A DNA stretch of 64,000 bases from Pteria penguin. Its lineage: Eukaryota; Mollusca; Bivalvia; Pterioida; Pteriidae. The stretch lies in NCBI GenBank assembly GCA_035048485.1, contig CM068580.1:37668085-37732084 (forward strand), given 5' to 3'. Below, one piece after another: positions 1 through 11,179 of the stretch; the stretch's first letter is position 1; the number at the start of each line of letters is the position of its first letter. The translations under genes and the position numbers were made by a program. The notes under the pieces are model-generated. The model had not been told where the DNA came from. It ran no database searches and worked only from the letters and a program-made list of their open reading frames with translations.

Positions 1-574
1 TTGAGATATAATATGGTTTGAGGAGGTGCACACTTTTTATAATCTGGTTTATAATCCTTAAATACTTTTTCTTTTGCATATATGTATATTAGTGGTACCA
101 TGAACAAGAAGGTGAAAAAGGTTGTCACATGTTTAAGGTCGTTCGCACATTATGACCCTACTCTTGAGAATCAAAGTGGGGACATGACCTGATTTTTAGC
201 AACTACATGTATAGGTAAACAGGTATGCAATTATCTAGACATAAATTTTCAAAAACAGTGTCTCACACTCAAGTATTCAATATGTTGTTAACAGTGAAAA
301 ATTATCCTGATCATAGATGATTCCAAGTGTTTTAAATAATACAGTGGTGGAGTGTGAATGTAAGTCGCTGTGTCAGGCACATACCGTTAGGCTGCACATG
401 TGGCTTGAGGCAAAAGCAGCCATGCTTCACACCATACGCTGGTGTTACTTAGAGATTAAACAATATTTAATTTAAGTATTATTTCAAATTTCATAAGAAT
501 TTTCCTGTAGTTAATTAATACAGTGCAGTCCAGGTGTTTTGAAGAAATTGCACAAATCACAGTGGGAAAAACAT

Positions 575-834
575 CTGGGGTCAGTTGTTCGAAACTTTAA
601 CTACTGGTTAAACTAACCAGTGGTTAAAGTTTGAGAGACAATTGCTTTAATATATAAAATTTCTTTATGAAAATCTAAATTACTTTACAAAGCTTGTTTC
701 ATATGCTACAATACAATGCACAAACTATGACTTAAACTAAAGTTAAAGTCTTCTCATTTCAAAGATCTAGCAAGATGAACTTTATCCATTGGTTAGCTTA
801 ACCAGTGCTTAAAATTTCGAACAACTGGCCCCAG
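575..834. mobile_element. 260-bp MITE with ~45-bp terminal inverted repeats
   Basis: The left end CTGGGGTCAGTTGTTCGAAA (575-594) matches the reverse complement of the right end, CTGGGGCCAGTTGTTCGAAA (815-834), with one mismatch. The inverted similarity continues for about 45 bp with a few more mismatches, through ACTGGTTAA and TAACCA. There is no coding capacity, so this is a non-autonomous DNA element. AAATCACAGTGG occurs just left (555-566) and directly right (835-846), possibly a diverged target duplication. Confidence 0.75.
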
Positions 835-1206
835 AAATCACAGTGGAAATTGGGATGGAAATTTACTAGAGCTCATTCACACCTTTGTAAAATACACAGT
901 GTATTGTGTAATTCTTGAATTTACACCTGGATGTGGCCAGCTGTGGTGGGTGGAAAAATTACAAAACATCTTGACTGTACTGTCAGTGCAGTGATGAGAC
1001 TTTTTAAAGTCATTTAGATATGTATATTGAATGAAAAAATGAATTGTATAAATACAAATTCATGACAGCCTTATTCTGTATATTTTTCAAAATACCTAAA
1101 TAGACAAGGTATACATTTCAAATTTATTGCAAATGGTGTAATTACTCATAAAACGTTTGCTTCAAAGCTAGAGAATATTAATACCACATGTCTTGTCAAT
1201 GTCATA

Positions 1207-1275
1207 AATCATCACCATCATCATCATCATCATCATCATCACCATCATCATTATCATCATCATCATCATCATCAT
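1207..1275. repeat. (ATC)n microsatellite
   Basis: About 23 near-perfect ATC/CAT trinucleotide units with three single-base interruptions (ACC, ACC, ATT). It lies upstream of the first recognised PET100-like exon and has no evident coding role. Confidence 0.95.
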
Positions 1276-1592
1276 GTTTAGTGTTGGCCTCAGTTTGAGT
1301 CTCAATATACATAATGACATGCAATTACAGCTCATTAAAAACTTGATGCTTCCTCTATGTTAAAGCTATATAAAACTTGTCCAAAAAGTGGTAGAGATAT
1401 CAAGGTTGCATGCAACCTAGTCCGGTTGATGAAGTCCATATTTGCCCAGAGCCTCAAAAGCGTATGTGCTAAAGTATAGGTAATTATCTTGAGTAGATGA
1501 TTTAAGTTATGTGTATCTGAATATTGCTATTACAAAACATCATTCTTTAACTTTGAAGATTCTGATTTCTAATACTTTTTCTCTTTTTTCAG

Positions 1593-4500
1593 ATGGGAAT
1601 GTACATGTTTTTCCCATTAGCAGCTGTGTATTATTTGAATTCTGACGGAGTACAGAAACGCCTAAGAGAAGAATTAGATGTGAGTTTTATTGCTTTAAAA
1701 GCAATCATATTTTGTAAAAATTATATAGATTAAATAGAAAATAAACTGAGGATGATGTATAAATGATAAGAAATAACTTTGTTTATGTTTGTCATCTGTC
1801 TTACTCTTATCATTTGTTTGTCCATCCATGAAAATTTGTCACTCTATCATCTGTTTGTCCTTCCATGATCTTCATGATGTATGAAAATTTTAAAATCGTT
1901 CCACAGAGTTTTTGAAAAGTACCAGTAATTTTTTTTTCATTTTTCTCAGATAAAAAGTACATGTACACTCTAACATATGATAATGACTAAGATATCAGAT
2001 CAGAAGTCCAGTATGAAAGAATTCAGAAATATCAAAATTCGTAAATAACAGTGTTGGTTTCATAAGTACATGTATGCTTAATGTTTGTAACAAAAATGGT
2101 GGACTTCCATTGAATAAAATTGTGAAAGCTTGTTTAAAAACACAATTTTTTGGAATTGTTTTATGCCATATCAAAATTGTTTCACTTATTAATTATAGTA
2201 ATGTTATCTACTTGATGCATTGCTCAGAAATCTTTAACTTTGTAACAGATCAAGTGCTATATCATGCAGTTTTTAGCACACATGAATTGTTTTGGTTGTA
2301 CATTTTCTGTACATGTATGTAAACTTTTCATATTTTCGACTTCTTGTAATCAACTGCATGGATTTCAATGATTTTGTGAATATATGATTATCGAAGAAGG
2401 GAGATGCAATTCTTATTCAAATGGTGGTTATTGCTTCAGAATAGGGATCGAAAATGAGAAAATTAACTTTGTTTTGTAAACTGTCTTAAAAGCCACTAAT
2501 CACAATGAATTCATGTTTTGTAAACAGCATTATATGATATACAGTTTAAAATTTGTTCCAGAGAATGCCTTACAGCATCTTCTTCCTTGCATTAGGGCTC
2601 ACCAGTGTATACATAAGCTTATAAAGAAATATATTTAATTTTAAAAATCTTTCCTCAAGAATCACAGGCCACAATGACTTTATATTTGGTACATAACATC
2701 CTTATGACACGTCGTCTCAAGTTTGTGTAAATGAAGGTTGTGTAGTAATGTGTAGCAGTTGTATTGCACTTCTTTGGCCTTGTGTGTGAATCAGACATTT
2801 TTGACATACATGTAGGCTTATATTGAATAGGAATTATCTGTAAAAATATACAGCATTCATATCATACATGTATGGCATCAAGTCTGAATAAAGAAAAACC
2901 GTGGAATAGGGAATTAATGTTTTATACAAGAAATGTAGAAATAATACCATGTAAAGTTAATTTAATTTCTTTTAATATCATTTTTATCTCGGGTGAGACA
3001 TTGTGACCCTGGTGCCTTTTATTAAACCAAGTTGCCATCTGATTATTTGTGCAGATGTTGATTGTGTTCTCCAAATTGAAGTATTCAATTTCATATACAT
3101 GTAGATTGTTATTGATAAATTAAGGAATAGAACCTTTTGTACAAGTAACATAGGAATGATGTCATGTAAAGTTCAAATATTTCAAAGATATATTGCTTTT
3201 TATGAGATAATTGTTACCCCATGTGAGACATTGTAATTCTTTGGCCTCTTGTTTGTACGAAGTTGTAATCTGATTTTTGCTACAGAAAAATAACTGTCTA
3301 GACTGATAAGAGTCCAAGTGTTGTCAGTCTGAATGCCTGACAAAGAAATTATTTTTCAAGAACTCTGCTTTCATGGATTTATATGAAAGCTACAGAATAG
3401 GCAGTTACTGTCCGCGCCACTCACTCTGGAAACTGGAAAAATCTGGATATTCAGTTATTCATCTTCAGAATAATTTCAAAAAGGCAAAACCATTCAATAG
3501 ATCTTGTTTAGTCGTAACTTTTGGTGTATGCTATATGTTTGTATGAAGAAGCATTCATATTTTATAGAAAAAAAATCAATCTTAGATAGGGCGATTTCCA
3601 TGTTAAATTTTGACGTAACGTCGCCAAGTTTCCCATAGATTCAATGTTAAACATCGGCGACGTCACTTCAACATTAACATAGAAAACGCCCTATCTAAAA
3701 TGATTTTTTTCCTATAAAATACGAATGCTTCTTGGTAGAAAAATATAAAATACACCAAAAGTTACGACTAAACAAGATCTGTCTATTAATATTAATTTTG
3801 TAAAACTATTTTAAAGATAAATAAGTGAAAATCCACATTTTTCGGTTTACAAAGTGAGTGGCGCGGACAGTTGGAAGATGTTCATGTGCAGATATCCATG
3901 AAGATTATTTAAATTTTATTGAAGTCTATGGCTCTTAAAACTTTGAATTGTGGTTCTTGAGAAAAAGATTTTTTCAAGAATGACTCGCTTTTTAATTTCT
4001 TAGCACAATAAACTTTTTTTTTCCAATTAAACGTAAGGTACATGTAGGTGGCCTTATGCCAGACATGCTGCTTTTTGCAAGAATTTTCTTTATGGTGTTA
4101 ATGCGAGCTTAGTGATGTCAGAGTAAATGATGCAGATTTTTACGTCAAATTATCATGTCTGGCATGAAAAGAAATACAAGATAAACAGGAAAAAGTACTA
4201 TTGTTCAACTGGTAGAAATTTGTGAATAGGTATCTAATTAGAGGATCATTTTGAAGCCCCCTGTGAAGCAACACAACATCTTTGGATCACTGTGTTACAT
4301 GTAACTGTCTATCTGGTAGGAGTCACAGTTTAATGAATAGCAGGCGATATATGTGTTTTATTGGACATTCTAGTTGAGGGCATTGGACTATGGGTTAGCA
4401 CTGTCAATTTTTTTTCCTCTCATAATCAGTACATAACAATACATACATGTATTACTATTAGTATGCAAAGATTCTATAAATCTCTAAATTCATGTGAATT

Positions 4501-5924
4501 CTGATGTGATACTATTGTCCTATATTAGATTAAATTTTTGGAAAACCAAATGAGGATTTAATTCCCCCCCCCAAATCTTTAAATACAGTTATTGTTATGG
4601 GATAATGAATGCCTCTGACTGTAAGAAAAACAAAATAACTGCAATGTGTGTTGCAATTTGTTATAAATTCATATACAGACTTTATTTTCCTTTATAAGAC
4701 CTTGAAGTAACAGTGGCTTCACATGTTATGCAGGATCTCGTTTTAATATGAAACACCAGTTTGCTGGCTTGCGGCACCAATGATCCCGGTTTGATTCCCG
4801 GGTTGCGCCACTATGTTTAAGAAGTTGGTAACCTCCTGCTTCCATGTCGCGATATGTCTGAAGTATTGTTGAAAGCGACATAGAACACCAATCAACCAAT
4901 CACAAGTTTGCTCAGATTTGGCACCCAAAATGACTGTATAATTTTGCTAATCCAACACTTTCACGTGGCTTCCCCCTTATTCAGAAATCCTGGATCCCCC
5001 ACTGATAAATTATCATGAAAAATGAGTAGGGTTATTTTCGTCTCATTATATGATGTATCCCAACAAAGTCTAAGCTGGATATTAAACTTTCAGGTTATAA
5101 GGGTATTAAATCTTCATTTTCTTGTTTCCTTTACTTGTATAATCTATCATTCTATGGTTTATTGTTTATAATACTGTTATAATCTTTTGTATACTTAGAC
5201 ATTTCATGAGAATTGTAATTTCTTAATCATATCTTTGATTTTCAGAGAGAAAGACCTCAAAATAATCCTGAAGCAGTTGTAAGTATTGAATATTTACATC
5301 ACATTCTAAGTGATTTTTATAATGATCAACACCATTGGTCCTTGTAGTGTTGCAGTATCAACTCATCTGTTTTGTTATAAATCATGAGTTTCCTTTTTAT
5401 ACTCTAACATAATTTTATTATTATCTTTGAAATTGGAACATGTAACTGGAGCATTTCTAAGAAACTTGGTGTATATTCTACAATTACATGTTAAACGTAC
5501 AATTGACTTTTATTTACCTCTACAGTAGTAACTCAAATATTCCCATTAGCTCAAACTTTTTAAAAAGTTTAGATTCCATTATTTATACTTGAACATATAT
5601 CCTTATCTCTTACTCTGCCAGACACAAACTTTTTCACCTGGGTCTTTATGAGTATGTGTTATGGAGAATTTTACTATTTGCTATGTTACAATTTTTTCAC
5701 CTTTTTCTCAATAGTCTATTAACAATAGTTCTTAAAAGACATTCAGACAAATATACATGTATTATAGAACATTACTTTATTTTATGTCGTTTTTTCATTT
5801 TTTTAATATATAATTGCCCTTTCCACATTTACAGGCATATTTTGAAAAGAGAAGACAAGAATCAATTGCATTACAGCAGGAAAGATGGAAGAAAATGACA
5901 GAATCAAATAAAGAAGCTGTGTAG
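1593..5924 (+). CDS. PET100: PET100-like cytochrome c oxidase assembly factor, last three coding exons (5' end not found)
   Basis: Three exons join in phase 0 into one 69-codon frame: 1593-1679, 5246-5278 and 5835-5924 (TAG 5922-5924). Donors are GTGAGT at 1680 and GTAAGT at 5279; each acceptor AG follows a pyrimidine-rich stretch. The first visible exon encodes a hydrophobic segment with MxxYxxFPxAxxYYxN, matching the membrane anchor after the short N-terminus of PET100 proteins; the rest is charged and helical, ending KKMTESNKEAV. PET100 is a small inner mitochondrial membrane protein needed for complex IV assembly, with a membrane anchor followed by a basic helical tail, as here. Human PET100 has about nine residues before this point (M-G-V-K-L-E...), so a short 5' coding exon should lie upstream, probably outside the window; I found none in 1-1592. 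The Met at 1593 is then probably internal. Assignment rests on motif and size, not a search. Confidence 0.62.
2925..3290. repeat. diverged tandem repeat inside PET100-like intron, ~215-bp unit
   Basis: Two successive blocks share ordered landmarks: ACAAG..AT.GAA, CATGTAAAGTT, GTGAGACATTGT, a TTGGCCTCTTG or CTGGTGCCTTTT segment, AAGTTG and ATCTGATT. The first starts near 2929 and the second near 3139. Similarity is visible but well below identity, so this is an old duplication in a large intron. Confidence 0.45.
3407..3871. mobile_element. 465-bp foldback (long palindromic) element
   Basis: The outer 19 bp are perfect inverted copies: ACTGTCCGCGCCACTCACT at 3407-3425 and its reverse complement at 3853-3871. 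Inverted similarity continues inward to a small centre near 3640, including AGATCTTGTTTAGTCGTAAC with GTTACGACTAAACAAGATCT, GAAGCATTC with GAATGCTTC, and TAGATAGGGCG with CGCCCTATCTA. The whole element can fold on itself. No ORF and no clear target duplication. It sits in the large intron of the PET100-like gene. Confidence 0.8.
4056..4165. mobile_element. small MITE-like inverted-repeat element (~110 bp)
   Basis: ATGCCAGACATG at 4056-4067 is matched by its exact reverse complement CATGTCTGGCAT at 4154-4165. The interior is AT-rich and non-coding. The 12-bp perfect ends and short size suggest a MITE, but no target duplication was seen and the outer limits are uncertain. Confidence 0.4.
4745..4904 (+). 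mobile_element. tRNA-derived SINE, 5' truncated or diverged
   Basis: A B-box-like GGTTTGATTCCCGGG lies at 4789-4803. A GTCGCGATATG...AGTATTGTTGAAAGCGACATA core then runs into a CCAATCAACCAATCA tail. This order (tRNA-like T-arm, GTTGAAAGCGAC core, CAATCA tail) is that of bivalve tRNA SINEs. The A-box region is poorly preserved. Located in the PET100-like intron. Confidence 0.6.
4961..5004 (-). mobile_element. fragment of the CAGTGGCGGATCC MITE family
   Basis: The segment ends ...AGAAATCCTGGATCCCCCACTG, the reverse complement of the family's start CAGTGG(C/G)GGATCCAGGATTTC seen at 27315, 33506 and 37909. Only this end is recognisable. Confidence 0.55.
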
Positions 5925-6036
5925 TTGTACAGATGTTTACTTATATTTGGACAAATGCTTTGTTATGAAAGTGAACAGTATGTGGATTTCAGAATGTCAG
6001 TGGATGTAATTGTGGATGTTTCTGTGTTTGTATGTG

Positions 6037-6042
6037 AATAAA
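6037..6042 (+). promoter_or_regulatory. polyadenylation signal AATAAA of the PET100-like gene
   Basis: A canonical AATAAA lies 113 bp after the TAG of the PET100-like frame and is followed by T- and GT-rich sequence. It is the first canonical hexamer downstream of the stop, giving a 3' UTR of about 130-150 bp. Assignment is by position only. Confidence 0.5.
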
Positions 6043-6930
6043 TTTTTGTAATTTATTAGCTGTACTGGTTGTGACCAGTTGAACACATGTTTTACCTCTA
6101 TCATGTGCATCCATTCATCCAACCAACCATAAATAGTTGTTATTTTCCAGAATGTCAACTATAGTCTCATGGTCTTACTGAGCTTGTGCCGTTTTGGTTC
6201 TGGTCCTTGACCATGGGTTAAAAAAAATTGATATGGTCACTTGCCCTTTTTAAATCTTAGTGTCCTTGTATGAGTTTCTTCTCTCTCAGATTCTTTTTCC
6301 TCTGTTTTGTAGTGATTTAAGTTTCAGGAGTGATCTACTCCGAGTTCTTTCTTGATGTATGTACAACAATGTGACAATGTAATCCAATATGGTTTACATT
6401 CTTGTCATCTTGAAAATCTTTAAACTGATTTCTCCTTTATTCTTGTGGTAATTTCTATGACACTTAACAGGAGCCATTGATTTGCAATGCCCAATAATGG
6501 CATATAAAAATATATGTCATGTAATCCAATCTTAAGAAAATGGCAACCATCTTTAAATTCTTAAAACATAATTTTCTTCCTTTTGTAGCAATTGTAATGA
6601 AATATTACAGGATTGATCTTTTCATGATATCAGAATGATGAACACATGTAAAAAACCAAAATGGTATTTTGTCATCTTATGTTACATTAAGATTTGTTTT
6701 ATACAAAGAATCATGTCAACTTCAGGCTTTGCACTTGAAGTATAAGATAATGTATGTTTTTCCACATATAAACAAGAGTTACCTCTCTTGTCATGTACTT
6801 TTAAACAAGTAGAATCTTACTTCAAGGAAGCAGGGACGACTGTGGAATTTCATATTTTTTTAAAATTAAAATTGAAGATCAGTTATTTTCTTTATATATC
6901 TTTAACATATAAAGTATGCATAAGGTAAAG

Positions 6931-7215
6931 CTGGTCTGGCTCAGGTACCTGGATCGACTTCAGTCGTGGACTCGCCGATATCCTGTCTTTTGGACTAGAT
7001 AGTAAAACCGAAGTCCCGTGTCACGTAAGGCGGTGCACGTAAAAGATTCCCTACTGCCTGGATGGATCCATTACAAAGATATAAATTTCTGTGGCATGCA
7101 TCAGGCAGATGCCGTCGTCGTATACGTGAAATAATCGTGGAGTAACGTAAACAATAATCAATCGATGTAATCCGTGGGATTTGAATGAAACTTGGTAAGA
7201 GTTAATTATCTTGTA
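6931..7215 (+). mobile_element. SINE copy with CGTGGAGTAACGTAAA tail region
   Basis: It shares GTGTCACG...GGCACGTAAAAGAT, a CACTGC/TACTGC block and TGAAATAATCGTGGAGT.ACGTAAA.AATAATCAATC with the copy at 62,105-62,346. It also shares CTCG(C/T)CGATATCCT.TCTT with 30,960-30,985. The 5' tRNA-like part (TGGCTCAGG...) is degenerate. The tail is AATAATCAATCGATG. Confidence 0.6.
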
Positions 7216-7265
7216 TTCCTAAACCAAACTAACAACATGGAATGACATAAAACAATCAATCAATA

Positions 7266-7590
7266 CATGTGGTAGGATCGGGCTTGGATCATTCGATGAG
7301 GAGCTTGTATCCTGACCATAAGGTCTCGGGTCCGAGTCCCGCTGGTAGGTCTTCGGTGTCCTGCCTTTCAGACGAGACCGTGAGTCCAAGATCCCGTGTC
7401 ACGGTAGGTCTGGCAGGTCGTGGACCACTGACTGCATAGAGAGGGTCAGTTACATACCGGTAGGTCTGAAATTTTTGTGTGTTGTATCAGGGATGTCTGT
7501 ATCTAAATAGATAGACACGTCCCTGGTTACATCGAGCATTATGTCCTCGCCATATCGTTGCTATAATATTGGTATGACGAAAAACAAGAA
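7266..7590 (+). mobile_element. tRNA-derived SINE copy
   Basis: A T-arm-like CTCGGGTCCGAGTCCCGC at 7325-7342 is followed by GGTGTCCTGCCTTTCAGACGAGAC, GATCCCGTGTCACGG and a CGAGCATTATGTCCTCGCC segment. It directly follows a CAATCAATCAAT tail at 7250-7262, so SINEs lie head-to-tail here. Confidence 0.55.
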
Positions 7591-7639
7591 ACAAATATAT
7601 AGAATATCCGAAACTGAATGTTGGAATAGATGTACTTTA

Positions 7640-7850
7640 CCATCTTTAGTCTTCCATTATTGTCTTTCGGTTAAGACAATGTGAATCGAGTCCCCGTGTC
7701 ACGGTATATGTTGATTAAAGATCCTTTATTGTTTCGGATTGGTTGATTAAATACATGTACGTAAAACGTAGCCACCATTCACCAGGCAAGTTTCGCCACT
7801 ATATAGGTGAACTGACCTTGATGTGGTGTTAAACGTTTAGCAACAAACTG
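7640..7850 (+). mobile_element. third SINE-like remnant in the cluster
   Basis: GTCTTTCGGTTAAGACAATGTG, then CCCCGTGTCACGG, an AAAGATCC block, CGCCACTATATAGG and a TGGTGTTAAACGT end resemble the two copies just upstream but are more diverged. Boundaries are approximate. Confidence 0.4.
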
Positions 7851-8004
7851 AAGTGTATCAAGCCAATGTCTTTGTGGACCGGTGTATCACGAAATACTCT
7901 GTTTCTAATATCACAGCATTATGTTATCAATCAAGACGAGAAGACAAATGACAAATTTTATTCTGGTAAACTGCAGATACAGTGATAAAAACCAAATTCT
8001 GTAA

Positions 8005-8100
8005 CATACAGAGTGGACAGCTGTGGCCGGACCCGGGAATAGAACCTAGGTGGCCACACTCACCATTGAGCTATCCGAGCCAATATCGGCATCCATCACA
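8005..8100 (-). mobile_element. tRNA-like SINE head, minus strand
   Basis: Read on -, the stretch contains GATAGCTCAATGGTGAG (A-box type) and, about 12 nt on, GGTTCTATTCCCGGG (B-box type). The distance leaves no room for an anticodon arm, so it is not a functional tRNA. Both RNA polymerase III promoter boxes are recognisable, as in a SINE head. Confidence 0.55.
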
Positions 8101-8190
8101 TTTTCCCCCTGCCAGAGGTTTCCAAACCGAGAAACCCAATAGAGAAATTACCTTCGTTCTCCCTCACATAAGGGTCACTATCATGGTACC

Positions 8191-8214
8191 ATATATATAT
8201 ATATATATATATAT
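8191..8214. repeat. (AT)n microsatellite
   Basis: About 12 uninterrupted AT units. Confidence 0.9.
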
Positions 8215-9561
8215 GTAGCACAAGATTGCGACAAACGACACTGAAATAAAGATAAATGGGTCAAATGTTCAAGGTGATCTGCCCCTTCCTCGGGACAAAA
8301 CAATATTTAACATAAATAAAAATATGAAAAAAGAAAACTATACAAAGCACTAGTCTAATAATACGATGATACCAGACGTCAGCTACATTAGGGCGATACC
8401 TATTACGGTTTGCTTTGACCTATTTATGCTGTAATCAGACTCAGTGAAATAACAGAATGGATGAAAGAAGAATGAGAAAGGACAAAATGACTGAGAAAAC
8501 AGAGACATAAATAAATGAATAAATAAATAAATAAAAAATAAAAATTGAGGGAGTAAATGCACAAAGTCGACTTGTGTGTAATATTTTTGTTCATTTGATA
8601 AATGTCCATCACTTTGTTGAGACCATTAGGTTCTACTGTCTTCAGCACAAGTTGCCAAAGTTTTCTTTGGCAACTATTTCTTCTGTCGTCCGCAGAATGT
8701 TATGGTCTATGGCCACAACCATCATGTCCTCCCAAGAATGGTCAACCTTGTAAAATGCTTACCAACAGGTAAATGTATTTTTTAATATCTAGAAAATTAC
8801 CGATTCTGAATTTTTTTGCAGCAAAGTCAGATCAATTAAAATGTAATGGAATTGATCACCCCAACTTCATTCAAGACACATAATTACATATGCGCTTATC
8901 TCTAGGAATATTTGACCATCTGCCTGTTTCAATACGAAGTTTAGAATAATTATTCATTGTTCTGAAACAACAGCGAGTATTTTTTTTTTCCAAAAGCAGG
9001 GATATCTTTTAAAATGCGATAGTTTATACCTTTTGAAGAATCAAATGCGGCATTATATCAAACTTGTTTAAACTGATCAAAAAGAATGTGAAATAATTTA
9101 TCTATCAGCCAATTAGCAAGTAAGTAGTAATTATACACACGATAAACCACATTCATGTAGTACATCTTCCATACCCTCATACAAATGATTTCTGTAATAT
9201 TTACCAATATTATTTAGTTTTAATGCCAGTTGTGAAACTTGTGATATGTGTAGAAATCATGCAAACTCTAATAGTAATAGAGAGAGGAAATCTTCCAAGT
9301 TTAAAATACAGTGTAAGGTTTGGAGGTGATGTTCTGAGATGTAAAACATGTCTACAAAGAATCAGGTGTATTTTTTTTCTAGCATGGATAGATTAAAAAA
9401 TCCCAAACTTCACAGCCATGCAAGAGAATATATTTATTGATATCAAATTTGCAATTAAGTTAAAGGTCATGGCACAATGGGCGTACATTTTGGTATAACA
9501 CCATTCATAGCTTTGATGGCTTTGTCATATATATTTTTGACATTTACAACAAAAGTATCAT

Positions 9562-9755
9562 TTTTATACGCCCGCATAAAATGTGGGCTTGTTATGTTAT
9601 ACCGCTGTCGTCCATCTGTCCCGCCCATCTTGTCTTCGCGACTCCTCCTAAACCCTTGGAGGAATTCTAATGAAACTTGGTACAATGAAAGAACACCATA
9701 TAAAGATGTGATGTGTATATCAAGGGGAATGCTGTCCACACACACACACACACAC

Positions 9756-9852
<97 letters not shown>

Positions 9853-10570
9853 GGTGTGTGTATGTGTATGTATGTATACAGCAGTTATGGCCCTTGGACT
9901 TAGATTTTCTTAAAACACCTTGTCTTCGCAACTTCTCTAAATCCTTAGGGGGTTTTTGATCAAATTTGGTACAAGAAAAGAACACCTCCTAAAGATGTGC
10001 ATATTGGAAGGGGAATGCTGTTCAAAATTTACAAGAGTTATGGCCTTTGACTTGAAGTTTCTAAGAATTTTCTAAGCTAAATATTTTGGCTCCGCAACCT
10101 CTAAAGCCTTTGGAGGATTTTGATGAAACATGGTACAAGGAAAGAAACTATATGAAGATGTACATATTGGAAGGGGAATGCTGTCCAAAAACTTTACAGG
10201 AGTTATGACCCTTGGACTTTGATTTTTCTATGCAAAATACATTGTCTTTGTAACTCCTCCTAAACACGTTGGATTTTGATGAAATTTGGTACAAAGAAAG
10301 ATCACATTATGAAGATGTGCGTATTGAACAGGAATTTTCACATCTCAATATCAATACAATTGTAGTTGGTGTATTTATGAAAGGAACGGGGTAGGTGGGG
10401 GTCAACATCGGAAATGATGGATGCGCAAAGATCAATTAACTTACAGACAATTGAAGAAGAAAACTGAACTATTATAGCAGTATCAAGGGTAATCTACATT
10501 TTCCACTACTAGATTAGAAATTTACTTCCAGTTTTTATGACCCCTAGGACAACACTGTGCGGGTGTAATA
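9562..10570. mobile_element. ~1-kb interspersed element with diverged internal repeats and a CA/TA microsatellite
   Basis: Near 9565 the element opens with TATACGCCCGCA, and it closes near 10,570 with TGCGGGTGTAATA, an imperfect inverted pair. Inside are four diverged ~140-170-bp units, each with CTTCGC/TTTG.AACTCCTC, TTTTGATGAAA.TTGGTACAA, GAAAGA.CAC and GGGGAATGCTGT. The first unit is interrupted by (CA)n(TA)n. Open frames here are interrupted and low complexity. Core repeats plus a microsatellite recall bivalve pearl/HINE-type elements, but the family is not certain. Confidence 0.6.
9737..9850. repeat. (CA)n(TA)n compound microsatellite
   Basis: About 42 CA units with one interruption at 9756-9757, followed by about 15 TA units. 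Poly-His and poly-Val/Cys frames across it are artefacts. Confidence 0.95.
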
Positions 10571-10998
10571 GGTGCTGTTCAACGATGCCATATTTTTACA
10601 AAAAAAAAGTTATACCAAGATAATTAAAAGAATCCACAATATCTCTGTTTTGTCCATTATATACGTAGTTAAAATCAAACAAAACATTACCGCACTCTTC
10701 CAAAAAGAACAACTTTTGTTTTATTGACATTAGCTTTAATGTGCCACAGTTTGTAATAAGCATGAAACTAAAGCTGAACATCTTGTGGCGTTTAGGCTAA
10801 TAATCATGTGCATATAGTAGAACAAGTACAATGCAGTTTTATATATACAATAAGATTATTTTTAATATTCTCGACATGTACATATGACAAAGATTAAAAG
10901 TTTATAATTTTTTCGTTATGTATAAACATTCGAAGTCTGTAATTTTTTACTAAATACTAATCAAAACAAAGTATATTTTATATCATAGTGTATGTCCG

Positions 10999-11150
10999 GG
11001 TGCGGATCTGGGTTTTTGAAGTTGGAGGAAGGGGGCACGAAGTCAGACGAGGGGTCTTGAGATCGCTTATGTCCCCAATTAAAAGGTCTAGTGCGGAGCC
11101 CTGGAGGGGGAATCAGGGTCTAAGCCCCCCCCCCCCCGGAAATTCTTGAA
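10999..11150 (+). mobile_element. decayed CAGTGGCGGATCC-family MITE remnant
   Basis: GGGTGCGGATCTGGGTTTTTGAAG resembles the family start (CAGTGGCGGATCCAGGATTTCCG), and a G-rich then C-rich interior follows. No intact right end or target duplication is visible. Confidence 0.35.
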
Positions 11151-11179
11151 GTTTGATGGTTTTAGGTCCTAAAACCGTG

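Noticed and set aside
8005..8100. Possible tRNA gene on -
   Set aside because: A- and B-box motifs are present, but the spacing leaves no anticodon arm and the acceptor stem pairs poorly. Better explained as a SINE head.
9467..9985. 172- and 160-codon frames on opposite strands
   Set aside because: They are carried by the (CA)n(TA)n microsatellite and a decayed repeat; low-complexity His, Val/Cys and Tyr/Ile runs only.
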